Shown: positions 28,022 through 38,303, counted from the stretch's first letter. The stretch: DNA of 64,000 nt from Vreelandella halophila (GCF_019903425.1 NZ_JACHUZ010000013.1:2576409-2640408), one strand, 5' to 3'. The notes: generated by a model from the letters alone, not told the origin. Program-made: numbers and translations.

Positions 28022-28928
28022 CGGGCGCCTCCATGGTTCCAGTGAGGCCGGTGGTCTCACGGCACAGTTTCAGCCACTGATCCACGCCGGCGCTGCGGTA
28101 CTTCTGGCGATGCAGGATGAAATAGAACGAGCGGGCCAGATCCCGGTGAGGCACGGGAAGCGGGATCAGGTCTCCACGCTCGAAGGCATCCCTCAGGGCC
28201 ACCTCGGACAGGCAGCCCACGCCCATACCGGTACCCACGGCGCGCTTGATGGCCTCGGTGTGCTGCAGTTCCAGCAGCACGTTGAGATCCGGCAGCAGCC
28301 CGTGCATGGCCCGATCAAAGGTCTGGCGCGTTCCGGAGCCGCCCTCGCGCAGGATCCAGGTGGCTGCCAAAAGGTCTTCGTCGGTCAGCGCCTCACGCCC
28401 GGCCATCGGGTGGTCCGGGGCGCAGAACACCGTCAGCCGATCGCCACGCCAGGGGATTACCTCCAGCTCCGGGGAATGGATTTCTCCCTCAATAAGGCCC
28501 ACATCCAGTTCAAAATCGGCCACCTTGCGCCCGATGGTGCGGGTGTTGGCGATCTCCAGCGAGACATTCGCGCCCTCGTTTTCACTCATGAATCGTGCCA
28601 TAATCGGCACCGCCATATAGTTGCCGATGGTCAGCGTGGCACCCACCTTGACGTGCCCCACCTCGGCATGACGCGCCAGCGCATGTTCCAGCTCCTGGGC
28701 TTCATCGAGCAGCGCGGCGACTCTCGGGCGTACCAGCCGGCCCAGCTCATTGAGCTGCAGGCGCTTGCCCATGCGGTCGAAAAGCTGAACGCTGAACTGG
28801 TTCTCGAGATCACGCAGCGCACCGCTTGCAGCCGACTGGGACATGGCCAGCTCATCGGCCGCGCGGGTTATGTTTTCATTTCGGGCCGTGGCCAGGAACA
28901 CCTCAAGCTGGCGCAGCGTGTACTTCAT
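28011..28928 (-). CDS. finR: LysR-family regulator FinR
   Basis: A 305 aa LysR protein starting MKYTLRQLEVFLATARNENITRAADELAMSQSAASGAL (winged HTH, residues 1-60), with a substrate-binding domain to the end. In Pseudomonas the divergent finR-fpr pair has FinR activating the ferredoxin-NADP reductase gene under superoxide stress; the same arrangement is seen here. Start at 28928 fits the family; an upstream in-frame ATG (28979) lies beyond the putative operator and is rejected. Unlike Pseudomonas, finR here leads an apparent operon with a membrane protein, dadA and a glycosyltransferase. Confidence 0.88.
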   Translation of the reverse strand: MKYTLRQLEVFLATARNENITRAADELAMSQSAASGALRDLENQFSVQLFDRMGKRLQLNELGRLVRPRVAALLDEAQELEHALARHAEVGHVKVGATLTIGNYMAVPIMARFMSENEGANVSLEIANTRTIGRKVADFELDVGLIEGEIHSPELEVIPWRGDRLTVFCAPDHPMAGREALTDEDLLAATWILREGGSGTRQTFDRAMHGLLPDLNVLLELQHTEAIKRAVGTGMGVGCLSEVALRDAFERGDLIPLPVPHRDLARSFYFILHRQKYRSAGVDQWLKLCRETTGLTGTMEAPDDA

Positions 28929-28934
28929 AATCGA

Positions 28935-28962
28935 TTGTTCCGATAGAACATAGCCTGATAAT
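28935..28962 (+). promoter_or_regulatory. Putative fpr promoter with FinR-type inverted repeat
   Basis: TTGTTC (28935-28940), 16-base spacer and GATAAT (28957-28962) form a promoter for fpr. The inverted repeat TGTTC-CGATA-GAACA (28936-28950) overlaps its -35 and lies 8 bases from the finR start codon, a classical place for a LysR regulator that activates one side and represses its own gene. FinR binding is inferred. Confidence 0.5.
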
Positions 28963-29054
28963 CCATTCAACCAATACATACGTTAAACACTGGGTATCGT
29001 CCAGGCAACTGCCTGCGCCCACTCACCCGGTGAGCCATCAGCGAGGTAGCATTC

Positions 29055-29831
29055 ATGGGCAAATACAATGTGGAGAAAGTACTGGACGTTCACCACTGGA
29101 CGGACGAACTCTTCAGCTTCCGCACAACCCGTGATCCGGCGTTCCGGTTCAAGAACGGCCAGTTCACCATGATCGGCCTGCAGCTGGGGGACGGCAAACC
29201 ACTGATGCGGGCCTACAGCATGGCCAGCGCCAACCATGAAGACACCCTTGAGTTCTTCAGCATCAAGGTCCAGGACGGCCCCCTGACCTCACGCCTGCAG
29301 CACCTGGAAGTGGGTGACGAGATTCTGGTTGGCCAGAAGCCAACGGGCACCCTCATCGGCGGCAACCTTCTGCCCGGGCGCAACCTCTTCCTGATCGGCA
29401 CCGGTACTGGCCTGGCGCCCTTCCTCAGCATCATCAAGGACCCGGAGATCTACGAGCAGTTCCAGAACGTCATCCTGGTCCACGGGGTGCGTTACGTGGA
29501 TGAGCTGGCCTACCGCGAAGCCATCACCAGCGAACTGCCGCAGCACGAATACCTCGGCGACATGATCCGGGACCAGTTGACCTACTACCCCACGGTCACC
29601 CGCGAGGACTTCCATAACCAGGGCCGTGTCACGGACCTGATCGAAAGCGGCGAGCTGACGAAGAACCTGGGGATGCCCGACCTGAGCCTGGAGGAGGACC
29701 GCTTCATGGTCTGCGGCAGCCCGGGTCTGCTCAAGGACATGGTGAGCATCCTCACAGAGCGCGGCTTCCAGGAGGCCAAGCAGGGCCATCAGGGCCACTT
29801 CGTGATTGAACGCGCTTTCGTGGAACAGTGA
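29055..29831 (+). CDS. fpr: Ferredoxin/flavodoxin-NADP+ reductase
   Basis: Fpr (258 aa) is an FAD enzyme moving electrons between NADPH and ferredoxin or flavodoxin, used in Fe-S repair and oxidative stress. Landmarks: FAD motif RAYSMAS (~residue 52), GTGTGLAPFLS for NADP binding (~115), RFMVCGSPGLLKDM, and the bacterial C-terminus GHFVIERAFVEQ. It is divergent from finR, its likely activator. Confidence 0.95.
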   Translation: MGKYNVEKVLDVHHWTDELFSFRTTRDPAFRFKNGQFTMIGLQLGDGKPLMRAYSMASANHEDTLEFFSIKVQDGPLTSRLQHLEVGDEILVGQKPTGTLIGGNLLPGRNLFLIGTGTGLAPFLSIIKDPEIYEQFQNVILVHGVRYVDELAYREAITSELPQHEYLGDMIRDQLTYYPTVTREDFHNQGRVTDLIESGELTKNLGMPDLSLEEDRFMVCGSPGLLKDMVSILTERGFQEAKQGHQGHFVIERAFVEQ

Positions 29832-29903
29832 GACGGTAAGGATGGCAGCGCCGATGGTTGTCGTTACACTGGTACTGACGGTGAGCGGCAGCAGGAGGCG
29901 CCC

Positions 29904-30215
29904 ATGAAACCCGATGAGTTCCGCAGAAAATACGGCATCGACTCCTCAGACCAGGAAAGGGAGCACTCACTCCGCGAGAATTCCTGGGAGCGGGCGGTGC
30001 GTCTCCATCAGCCGAATGCCGGTACGCCACACGACTGGGAAGAGTGGGAACACGCCAGCGAGCGCTATGGCGTGGAAGTGGAATCCGACGAGGATGAAAG
30101 CGACCCGACCCGGCCCCATCAGGAAGAAGCGGAAATGATCGATGACCGGCCCACGGTCATGGACTGGCTGATCACCCGCTGGCGGCGCCTGCGCAAGCGG
30201 ATTCTGGGTCACTGA
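29904..30215 (+). CDS. Small acidic protein of unknown function
   Basis: A 103 aa highly charged protein (many Asp/Glu; [24 protein letters not shown] at the end, a basic amphipathic tail that could touch the membrane). The ATG at 29904 follows AGGAGG at good spacing, supporting translation. It is 72 bases after fpr on the same strand and may be co-transcribed. Its last seven bases overlap the end of the convergent chemoreceptor gene. I recognise no family. Confidence 0.65.
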   Translation: MKPDEFRRKYGIDSSDQEREHSLRENSWERAVRLHQPNAGTPHDWEEWEHASERYGVEVESDEDESDPTRPHQEEAEMIDDRPTVMDWLITRWRRLRKRILGH

Positions 30216-31741
30216 GTGCGGAAACGCCCCATGGTCGTACGCAGCTGATTCATCTGCGCCTGTATGGCGCGGGCCGCCTCAACGGTCTGGCCGGCATCGG
30301 TGTCGGTCTGTTCGGCCACCTCTGAAACCGCCTCCATCCGCCGGCTGATGTCGTCTGAAACCTGGCTCTGCTGTTCCACGGCTGCCGCGATCTGATCGTT
30401 CATGCCCTGGATCTGCCCGATGGCTTCCATGACCCGGTGGATGGCCTCGGACGTCTGATTGACGGAGGCAACGCTCTCGCGACTGGCGCTGGCACTGGCC
30501 TCGCTCTCGCTGACCAGGGTCTGGACCTGCTGCTGAAGCCGCTCGATGGTTTCCTGGACCTGGTTGGTGGAGTCCTGGGTCCGCTGGGCCAGATTGCGGA
30601 CCTCATCCGCCACCACGGCGAAACCACGCCCGGACTCGCCGGCACGGGCAGCCTCGATGGCCGCATTAAGCGCCAACAGGTTGGTCTGGTCGGCAATCTC
30701 CCGGATCATGCCAAGAACCTTGCTCACGTCCTGGGCATCCTGCTCCAGGCTCTCCATGGTGCGCGCCGTCTCCGCGAACCGGGTATCCAGATGATCGATG
30801 CGCTGACGCGCCTCACGCGCCACGCTGTCTCCTTCCTGGGCTGAGTCCGCCGCTTCATGAGCGTGGCTGGCTGCGCTCTGGGCATTACCGGACACATCCT
30901 GAATGGATGAAGCCATCTGGTTGACCGCGGTCGCCGCCTCGCTGACATCGCGGCTCTGGCGGTCCGCACCCGCATGGGTCTTGGCCGTGACATCCAGTAC
31001 CTGCTGCACGCTGTTTTCCGCCGTGGCGGTGGCCGCATCGATCTGGCGCAACAAATCGCCCACATGGGCGACCATCAGGTTGTAGGCCTCCAGCATCTCA
31101 CCCACTTCATTCTCGCGGATCTCGATGCTGAGCGTTTCCGAGAAATCCCCGTCAGCCACCTGACGCAGTTTCTGCCGCAGCCTTTCCACCTGCTCCATGA
31201 AATGGAAATTGCCGTAGATGCGGCCAATCGCCAGCATGCCAACCATCATCAGCAGCAGGACCATGCCCGCCATGGCCGCCTGACGACGGGCGCTCTGATC
31301 AGCCTGCCTGACCGCCGCCACGCCCTCTACGAGTGCATTCCGCATCCTGTCCGAGGCCTGCATGAGAGCCGCCACTTCTGGAGAGGAACCGCCACCGGAC
31401 TGACCGACCAGGCGCTGGTATTCCCGCCAGGGGTCGTCAAGGGCGCTGAAGGCCGCCCGCTCGTCGATCAATGGCCCCAGGGTGCGCCCCAGTTCCGCCA
31501 GCTGATCCTCCCCACCATCACCACTGGAAACCCGTTCATTGACCGCCGTGAGCTGCTTCTGGGCAGTCACCGCAGTGTCAATGGCGCCGGGCTCAGGAAC
31601 AAGATTGCGCCAGAGACTCGCCGCCAGCCCTGCCAGCAGTACAAAAATCAGGATAAAGGAAACAAGAAACTGGGCATTAAAGGTTCTCAGACCGACAAGG
31701 GCCATCATCCGGAAAACCAGGTTGGCGACCCACTCCTTCAT
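30209..31741 (-). CDS. Methyl-accepting chemotaxis protein
   Basis: A 510 aa chemoreceptor: N-terminal TM ([20 protein letters not shown]), a short periplasmic region of about 115 residues without a recognisable Cache or 4HB signature, second TM ([19 protein letters not shown]), HAMP domain, and a cytoplasmic signalling hairpin containing [41 protein letters not shown], the universal tip. No C-terminal CheR-tethering pentapeptide is visible. The ATG at 31741 with GGAG upstream is preferred to a GTG four codons earlier. The 275-base intergenic region upstream of it shows nothing I can name. Confidence 0.9.
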   Translation of the reverse strand: MKEWVANLVFRMMALVGLRTFNAQFLVSFILIFVLLAGLAASLWRNLVPEPGAIDTAVTAQKQLTAVNERVSSGDGGEDQLAELGRTLGPLIDERAAFSALDDPWREYQRLVGQSGGGSSPEVAALMQASDRMRNALVEGVAAVRQADQSARRQAAMAGMVLLLMMVGMLAIGRIYGNFHFMEQVERLRQKLRQVADGDFSETLSIEIRENEVGEMLEAYNLMVAHVGDLLRQIDAATATAENSVQQVLDVTAKTHAGADRQSRDVSEAATAVNQMASSIQDVSGNAQSAASHAHEAADSAQEGDSVAREARQRIDHLDTRFAETARTMESLEQDAQDVSKVLGMIREIADQTNLLALNAAIEAARAGESGRGFAVVADEVRNLAQRTQDSTNQVQETIERLQQQVQTLVSESEASASASRESVASVNQTSEAIHRVMEAIGQIQGMNDQIAAAVEQQSQVSDDISRRMEAVSEVAEQTDTDAGQTVEAARAIQAQMNQLRTTMGRFRTQ

Positions 31742-32022
31742 AGACTGCTCCACGAATACCGCCTGAATGGATGCGGATCCGGGATCCTCACCGGAGGACC
31801 GGAAAAATCAAAAAAGAGGCCTCTCCTGAACAGTGTAGAACAATCAAATGTCCTTCAATTTCAGCAATTTATAGGCATTTTGTGAGCCCGGTCATGGATC
31901 CCGATTCCAGCTTAAGGCCTGGATCACAATTTGATCATCAGCCCCTTCTTAACCCTCATGAAAGCCGCTCATGATGAGTATGGACAGACTGTTCTTTATA
32001 CCGCAACCAGGGATCAGTGGCG

Positions 32023-33104
32023 ATGACAATTCTCATGAAACAGCAATACCTGGGCGACTGGCGTGAAGGTCTGAGCGCCGCGCAGTGTCGCCCGCTGATC
32101 CAGCACTACGGGCGGCAGTCCAGTGCCTACTTCAACCTCCAGTCCGACGTACGCCGTTTCGGAGACCCGCGACTCGGCTTTGTGGCCTACGCCCCCGTCA
32201 GCACCCTGTTCGGGCGCGTCAACATCGTCTTTGCCAACCCCGTCTGCGCCCCCTCCATACAGCCACTGCTGCTGGGGCAGTGCCTGGAGCAGGTGCCGGG
32301 CCAGTTCCTGTTCAGTGGCATCGACGACAATGTGACCGGCGATCTCCGGTCGCTGGGCTTTACCATCAATGCCATGGGCACGGAATTCCGGGTGCGCATT
32401 CCGGAATTTGACACTGTGGGGCGCGACAAAAAGCAGCTCCGTCACGCCGGCAACCTGGGCAGACGCTGTCAGCTGCGTGTGCTGGAACAGCAGGCCCGCG
32501 AGGTGGACACAGAGCAGATGGAACATATATCCCGGCGCTGGCGCCAGCACAAACGGGTACGCAACCACGAGCTCCGGCTGCTCACGCGGCCGCCGGTGTT
32601 CAGCGACGAATGGGGTGTACGCCGCTTCTACGCCTACGACCGGAGCGACCGGCTGCTGGGCTACGTTTTCTTCGACCCCTTCTTCGAGAACGGTGAAGTC
32701 GTGGGATACACCGCCAACATCCTGCGTCAGGACATGGAACAGAGCCCCAGCGGCCTTCTCGATTTCATCATCCTTGAGGCCATGGAATGCTTCCACCGGG
32801 AAGGCATCGAGTACCTGTCCCTGGGGATATCACCACTGCACAACATTGAGGCCATCCCGGCGACAATCCGCTGATACGGCGTGTGGCCCAGCTCCTGTAC
32901 CGTCACGGCAACCGCCTTTATGCCTTCCGGTCGCTGGCCTACCACAAGACCCGGTACCGGGGTGAGGAGACCCGGTGGTACCTGGCCAGCCGCGATACCA
33001 GCACCCTCAAGGTGGCCTGGAGCCTGCTGCGCGGTACCGGAATCCTGGGAAGCCCGGATTACGTCCAGCCCTCGGGAGAACCATCGATACCCGTCCCGGG
33101 CTGA
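32023..33104 (+). pseudogene. DUF2156 (MprF C-terminal-like) protein broken by a one-base frameshift
   Basis: The first frame (32023-32874) encodes DUF2156-like sequence (YGRQSSAYFNLQSDVRRFGD; SGLLDFIILEAMECFHREGIEYLSLGISPLHNIEA) and stops at 32872-32874. The family continues without a gap in another frame from about 32865 (NPLIRRVAQLLYRHGNRLYAFRSLAYHKTRYRGEETRWYLA) to the stop at 33102-33104. One missing base in the run ATCCCGGCGAC near 32855-32863 explains it; the joined protein would be about 360 aa. The domain is the aminoacyl-lipid synthase C-terminal fold, without the MprF flippase part. It may be a real mutation or an assembly error. ATG 32035 is an alternative start. Confidence 0.8.
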
Positions 33105-33144
33105 TCCGCTCGACGCATTGCCGGGCATCGCCACAGCCTTTATA

Positions 33145-33160
33145 CTGTATATATAAACAG
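33145..33160. promoter_or_regulatory. LexA box upstream of imuA
   Basis: CTGTATATATAAACAG matches the CTGT-N8-ACAG consensus exactly, 13 bases before the imuA start codon. Confidence 0.92.
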
Positions 33161-33173
33161 TATCGAGGTGGCA

Positions 33174-33821
33174 ATGTCCGTTCATCCCCGCACACAGCTT
33201 GAACAGGACCCCCGCCTGTGGCGGGCGAGTCAGCAGAAGGCCGGCCACTGCCAGGGTGTTGCCAGCGGTTTTGAGGCCCTCGACCAGCTGCTGGCAACCA
33301 GCGGCTGGCCACAGGGGGCACTGATCGAATGCCACAGCCCCCTCAACGGCATTGGCGAACTGCAGCTGTTTGCCCATGCCATGCACCAGTGCGTCCACAG
33401 CGAAGCAGCCCTGTTCTGGGTCGACCCACCCCACGCGCCCTACCCGCCGGCCCTGGAGGGCATGGGACTACCCCCCAAGCACTGCTTCATGGTGCGCACC
33501 GGCAGCCGCGCGGACCACATCTGGACCCTGGAGCAGCTTCTGGGCAGCAGCGCCGTGGGCATGGTGATGGGGTGGAGCCGGCGGCGTGATCCGGCTGCGC
33601 TCCGGCGACTGCAGCTGGCGCTGGAAGAGAGCCAAACCCTGGGTGTTCTCATCACCCCGCAGGAAGGCACCAGCCAGGCGTCGCCCGCCCCCATGCGACT
33701 GGCCCTTGATGCGGTGCCCGGAGCCAACCAGCTGCGGGTGACGCTGCTGCGCCAGCGCGGCGGTCAGGCGGGAAGCCGGACCCTGACACTGCCTCCCGTT
33801 ATCCCCCACCAGACGGTGTGA
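33174..33821 (+). CDS. imuA: Translesion synthesis accessory protein ImuA
   Basis: The 215 aa protein is a RecA/SulA-like ImuA: VASGFEALDQLLATSGWPQGALIECHSPLNGIGELQL at the start with AGAP-less P-loop-like region, VPGANQLRVTLLRQRGG near the end. ImuA binds RecA and supports the ImuB-DnaE2 mutasome. The ATG at 33174 (after GAGG) is preferred to a GTG at 33168. It is directly under a LexA box and followed by imuB after four bases. Confidence 0.88.
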   Translation: MSVHPRTQLEQDPRLWRASQQKAGHCQGVASGFEALDQLLATSGWPQGALIECHSPLNGIGELQLFAHAMHQCVHSEAALFWVDPPHAPYPPALEGMGLPPKHCFMVRTGSRADHIWTLEQLLGSSAVGMVMGWSRRRDPAALRRLQLALEESQTLGVLITPQEGTSQASPAPMRLALDAVPGANQLRVTLLRQRGGQAGSRTLTLPPVIPHQTV

Positions 33822-33825
33822 CCCA

Positions 33826-35229
33826 ATGCTGTGGCTGTATCTCCATCTCCCCTCGCTGCTGCTGGATCACCACCAGACCAGCGATGTACCGGTAGCACTG
33901 ACCACAGGCACGCCCCCGGTGATCCAGCAGCCGGACGAACAGGCCCGGCAGGCGGGGGTCCAGGCAGGCCAGTCCATGGCCACAGCCCGTGCCCTGTGCC
34001 CACAACTCACCCTGATCCCCTTCAGCGAAGACCGCCAGACGGAGCTGCTGGAACAGCTGGCAGCGGATCTCTATCAGCTGGCTTCCCCGCTGGCCCTGTG
34101 GCCACCGGATGGCATCCTGATCCGCGCCGACCGGCTGCGCCACCTCTACCCGCAGCCGGAAGATCTGGCGGCTGTACTTGCAAAGCACCTGTCACAGAAT
34201 GAACTGAACGGCCATATGGCCACCGGCACCAGCCCGCGCATGGCCCGGCTGCTGGCGCGCCACGGGGCCTGTATCTGCACACGGGATCCGGAAACCATGC
34301 TCCAGGCCCTGCACCGCCTGCCGGTCACGGTTACGGACTGGCCGGCCAGGGTCCGTCAGCGGCTGACCCGCATGGGCCTGCAGCACCTCGAGGATCTGCT
34401 CGCGTGCTGCCCGGCGGAGCTGACCAGCCGCCTGGGACCGGAACTGTACGACGACCTGCAGCGGATACTCGGGCGCTCCGGTGACCCCGTTCAGGAGTTC
34501 CATCCCCGGGCGGCCTTCCATCAGAGCCTGACGCTGACCCGGGAGACCCGGAACACCGACCAGCTGCAGAGCCCTCTGGGGCATCTCCTGGGAAACCTTG
34601 AAACCTTTCTGCGCCAACGCCAGTGCCGCTGTGACCGGCTCAGCCTCACCCTTCACCATCCCGACCGGGCGCCCACTTCCCTGGAACTGGAAACCAGCCG
34701 GGGCGAAACCAGGGCGAAGACCTTCCTGGAGCTGGCCCTGCTGCGACTGGCCGCGATCAATCTGCCCGACGACGTAAACGCCCTGTCACTGGCAACAGAA
34801 CGCACGGTTGCCCTTGATGCCACCGAAAGCCACGACCTGTTCGACAGCGGTGAAAGCCGGCAGCAAGCCCGTGAAACCCTGCTGTACCGGCTGCGGGCCC
34901 GGCTGGGGCGGGACAGCATCCAGTCCCCTGGCCGGACCCCGGACCCGCGTCCGGAGCGCTGTGCCCACTGGCAGCCCGCCCGGCAACGGGGCACCAGCAC
35001 ACCCCCGCGTTCAGGGCCGGCACGCCCCTTCTGGCTCCAGCAGCCCCCACAGCCACTGAAGCGGCCCCCTGTCCGCTGGCTCAACGGCCCCGAGCGCATC
35101 CAGGGCGGCTGGTGGGATGGCGACTACGTGCGCCGCGACTACTACATCGCCCTGCTGGACAACGGCCAGCGTGCCTGGCTGTTCCGCAACCGGCAGGATC
35201 AGTGGTTCATTCACGGATGGTTCGGATGA
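33826..35229 (+). CDS. imuB: ImuB, non-catalytic Y-family polymerase homologue
   Basis: ImuB (467 aa) links ImuA, DnaE2 and the beta clamp. It starts MLWLYLHLPSLLLD, where active Y-family polymerases have the FVDVD catalytic acids, so the protein looks catalytically dead as expected. The middle shows the helix-hairpin-helix region (RVRQRLTRMGLQHLEDLLAC) and little-finger domain; the C-terminal tail ends in the conserved GGWWDGDYVRRDYYIALLDNGQRAWLFR. Its stop overlaps the dnaE2 start (ATGA). Confidence 0.93.
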   Translation: MLWLYLHLPSLLLDHHQTSDVPVALTTGTPPVIQQPDEQARQAGVQAGQSMATARALCPQLTLIPFSEDRQTELLEQLAADLYQLASPLALWPPDGILIRADRLRHLYPQPEDLAAVLAKHLSQNELNGHMATGTSPRMARLLARHGACICTRDPETMLQALHRLPVTVTDWPARVRQRLTRMGLQHLEDLLACCPAELTSRLGPELYDDLQRILGRSGDPVQEFHPRAAFHQSLTLTRETRNTDQLQSPLGHLLGNLETFLRQRQCRCDRLSLTLHHPDRAPTSLELETSRGETRAKTFLELALLRLAAINLPDDVNALSLATERTVALDATESHDLFDSGESRQQARETLLYRLRARLGRDSIQSPGRTPDPRPERCAHWQPARQRGTSTPPRSGPARPFWLQQPPQPLKRPPVRWLNGPERIQGGWWDGDYVRRDYYIALLDNGQRAWLFRNRQDQWFIHGWFG

Positions 35230-38200
35230 CGATGGATTACGCCGAGCTCCACTGCATCAGCAACTTCAGCTTCCTGCGTGGCGCCTCGCATCCGGAGGAG
35301 CTGGTCGAGGAAGCCGATCGGCTGGGCTACCACGCCCTGGCGCTGACCGACGAATGCTCCCTGGCCGGCGTCGTCCGGGCCCATGCCAGGGCCCGTTCAC
35401 TGGCACTGACCCTGCTGGTTGGCAGTGAGTTCAGGCTGCAGGACCTGCCCGGCACCCTGATACTGATCGCCCCGGACCGCCAGGGGTACGCCGCGCTCAG
35501 CCAGCTCATCACCCGAGGCCGCCGACGCAGCGACAAGGGCCATTACCAGCTGTGGTTCGATGACCTCGGCCTGTGTCGCGACCAGTGCCTGGCCCTGTGG
35601 CGCCCTGGCTTCAACCGGGCGGACAACGAGCACGGTCGCCGGCTCATGGCATTGTTTCCGGCACTGCGGCTGATGGCCGAACGCCCCCTGGCCCAGGGCG
35701 ACCACCAACGCCGGCACTGGCTGGAACAGCTCTCGGCCCGCCTCGGCTGTCCGGTGGTGGCCACGGGCAATGTCCTGATGCACCGGCGACGCCGCAAGCC
35801 CCTGCAGGATTTGGTCACCGCCATCCGCCTGGGCCGCTCCCTGCCGGAGGCCGCCGACCACCTCCAGAGCAACGCCGAGGCCTACCTGCGCCCGCGCGAG
35901 CGCCTGGAGCGCCTGTTCCCGGAAGCCTGGATCAAGGAAAGCCTGAACCTGGCCCGGCAATGCGATTTCAGCATGGATGAGTTGCGCTACGAATATCCCG
36001 GCGAGCTGGTCCCCGAAGGCCATACGCCCACCTCCTGGCTGCGGGAACTGGTGGAAAAAGGGCGCCACTGGCGCTTTCCGGAGGGTGTCCCGGAAACCAT
36101 CGACCGCCAGCTGGACCATGAACTCGAGCTGATCGAGACCCTCGCCTACGAGCCCTTCTTCCTGACCATCCATGACGTGGTCCGGTTTGCCCGTGAGCAG
36201 GGCATTCTATGCCAGGGACGGGGCTCCGCCGCCAACTCCGTGGTCTGCTACTGCCTGGGCATCACCGAGGTGGATCCCCGACGGATTAACCTGCTGCTGG
36301 AACGCTTCATCTCGAAGGAACGGGATGAGCCCCCGGATATTGACGTGGACTTCGAGCATGAGCGCCGCGAGGAGGTCATCCAGTACATCTATGGCAAGTA
36401 CGGTCGGGAACGCGCCGCCCTCGCCGCCACCGTCATCTGCTACCGCCCGCGCAGTGCCCTGCGCGACGCCGGCAAGGCCCTGGGGCTGGATCCCATGCAC
36501 ATCGAACAGCTGATCCAGGGTATCGACTGGCGCGACAGTGGGGATGACTGGGAACAGCAATTGCGCCGCAAGGAACTACTGGACGAACAGGGCCCGGCCC
36601 GCCACCTGCTGCCGCTGGCGCGCGAGCTCATTGGCTTCCCGAGGCATCTGTCCCAGCACGTGGGTGGTTTCGTCATTGCCTCGGAACGGGTTGCCGACCT
36701 GGTCCCGGTGGAAAATGCCGCCATGGCCGGGCGCACCGTCATCCAGTGGGACAAGGACGACCTGGAAGCCCTGGGCCTGCTCAAGGTGGATGTCCTCTCC
36801 CTGGGCATGCTCACCGCCATCCGCAAGACCCTGGCACTGGTGGGCGAACGGAGCGGCCCGGCCAGCCTGGCCGACGTACCGCCGGAGTGCCCGGAGGTCT
36901 ACCGCATGCTCCAGAAAGGCCACAGCATGGGCGTTTTCCAGGTGGAGTCCCGGGCCCAGATGAGCATGCTGCCGCGCCTTAAGCCAGACAACTATTACGA
37001 CCTGGTGGTGCAGGTCGCCATCGTGCGCCCTGGCCCCATACAGGGCAACATGGTGCATCCCTATCTCAAGCGCCGGAAGGCGCCGGAGAGCTTCGAGTAC
37101 GCGGACGAACGTATCGAGGAGGTCCTCAAAGCCACGTTCGGCGTCCCTATTTTCCAGGAACAGGCCATCCGGGTTGCCATGGTGGCGGCCAACTTCAGCG
37201 CCGGCGAGGCCGACCAGCTGCGCCGCGCCATGGCGGCCTGGAAGCACCACGGGGACCTGTCCCGCTTTCGGGACAAGCTTATAGACGGGATGAAAAGTAA
37301 CGGCTACAGCACTGAATTCGCCGAAAACCTCTACCAGCAGATGAAGGGCTTCGGGGGCTATGGCTTCCCGGAATCCCATGCGGCCAGCTTCGCCCTGCTG
37401 GTCTATGTCAGCGCCTGGCTCAAGTGCCATCATCCGGCGGCGTTTCTCTGTGGCCTGCTCAACAGCCAGCCCATGGGGTTCTATTCCCCCTACCAGCTGG
37501 TGCAGAACGCGCGGCGCGAGGGGGTCGAGGTCCGGCCCGTGGACATTAATCGCAGTCTCGAGTCACATCAGCTGGAAGACGGAAGCAAGGCCCCCGCCGT
37601 CCGCCTGGGCCTGCGACTGATCGACAACCTCACCCGGGAAGCCGCACTGCGCGTGGTTGAATGCCGCCCCAAGGGTGGTTACGCCAGCCTTCAGGACCTG
37701 CGGCGGCGCACGGGGCTTGGCAGTACCGACCTGGAGGCCCTGGCCGCCAGCGGCGCGCTGCAACCGCTCAGCGACAACCGCCACCAGGCCCGCTGGGACC
37801 TGCTGGAGCCGGATCATCCCCTGCCGCTGGCCGGTGAAGGCGCACAACCGCCGCGGGATTCCCGCTCCCGCATGCCCGCCCCCGATGAAACCCAGCGGAC
37901 GCTCGAGGACTACACCAGCCTAGGGCTCACACTGGAACGCCATCCCCTGGCCCAGCTGCGGGACAGGGGCCAGCTCCGCCACTGCCTGCGGGCCGTGGAC
38001 CTGGAGAGCGCCGAAAGCAGCCGGCCCGTGGCCGTTTCAGGACTGGTCACCGGCCGCCAGCGGCCCGGTTCCGCCGCCGGCGTCACCTTCGTGACCCTTG
38101 AGGACGAAACCGGCAACATCAATGTGATCGTCTGGCGGGACACCGCCCGCTGTCAGCGCCGCCCCTTGCTCAACGCCCGCCTGCTGCAGGTACGCGGCAC

Positions 38201-38303
38201 GCTCGAGCGTCATGAAGGGGTCATCCACGTGCTCGCCGGGCGCCTTGATGACCTCAGCCATCTCATTGACAGGCTCAGCGTCAGAAGCCGAGACTTCCAG
38301 TAA
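35226..38303 (+). CDS. dnaE2: Error-prone DNA polymerase DnaE2
   Basis: A 1025 aa C-family polymerase used in SOS mutagenesis. It starts with the PHP domain (YAELHCISNFSFLRGASHPEELVEEA), has GRGSAANSVVCYCLGIT and the catalytic PPDIDVDFEHERREEV (Asp residues ~370), and a C-terminal OB fold (VTFVTLEDETGNINVIVW) but lacks the replicative DnaE tail. Start ATG 35226 overlaps the imuB stop (ATGA) and ATG 35232 is possible; the 1063-codon frame beginning at 35112 lies within imuB. Third gene of the LexA-controlled operon. Confidence 0.95.
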   Translation: MTMDYAELHCISNFSFLRGASHPEELVEEADRLGYHALALTDECSLAGVVRAHARARSLALTLLVGSEFRLQDLPGTLILIAPDRQGYAALSQLITRGRRRSDKGHYQLWFDDLGLCRDQCLALWRPGFNRADNEHGRRLMALFPALRLMAERPLAQGDHQRRHWLEQLSARLGCPVVATGNVLMHRRRRKPLQDLVTAIRLGRSLPEAADHLQSNAEAYLRPRERLERLFPEAWIKESLNLARQCDFSMDELRYEYPGELVPEGHTPTSWLRELVEKGRHWRFPEGVPETIDRQLDHELELIETLAYEPFFLTIHDVVRFAREQGILCQGRGSAANSVVCYCLGITEVDPRRINLLLERFISKERDEPPDIDVDFEHERREEVIQYIYGKYGRERAALAATVICYRPRSALRDAGKALGLDPMHIEQLIQGIDWRDSGDDWEQQLRRKELLDEQGPARHLLPLARELIGFPRHLSQHVGGFVIASERVADLVPVENAAMAGRTVIQWDKDDLEALGLLKVDVLSLGMLTAIRKTLALVGERSGPASLADVPPECPEVYRMLQKGHSMGVFQVESRAQMSMLPRLKPDNYYDLVVQVAIVRPGPIQGNMVHPYLKRRKAPESFEYADERIEEVLKATFGVPIFQEQAIRVAMVAANFSAGEADQLRRAMAAWKHHGDLSRFRDKLIDGMKSNGYSTEFAENLYQQMKGFGGYGFPESHAASFALLVYVSAWLKCHHPAAFLCGLLNSQPMGFYSPYQLVQNARREGVEVRPVDINRSLESHQLEDGSKAPAVRLGLRLIDNLTREAALRVVECRPKGGYASLQDLRRRTGLGSTDLEALAASGALQPLSDNRHQARWDLLEPDHPLPLAGEGAQPPRDSRSRMPAPDETQRTLEDYTSLGLTLERHPLAQLRDRGQLRHCLRAVDLESAESSRPVAVSGLVTGRQRPGSAAGVTFVTLEDETGNINVIVWRDTARCQRRPLLNARLLQVRGTLERHEGVIHVLAGRLDDLSHLIDRLSVRSRDFQ

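Noticed and set aside
26270..28045. 591-codon plus-strand frame over dadA and the membrane gene
   Set aside because: Spans two real genes and their junction on the other strand; no recognisable protein.
31754..32016. Small RNA or promoter in the gap between the chemoreceptor and DUF2156 gene
   Set aside because: A short palindrome next to a T run on the minus strand (near 31810) is too small to form a convincing hairpin; nothing else supports an RNA.
35112..35225. Extension of DnaE2 to 1063 aa
   Set aside because: These codons overlap the conserved imuB C-terminus; the ATGA overlap at 35226 fits family length.
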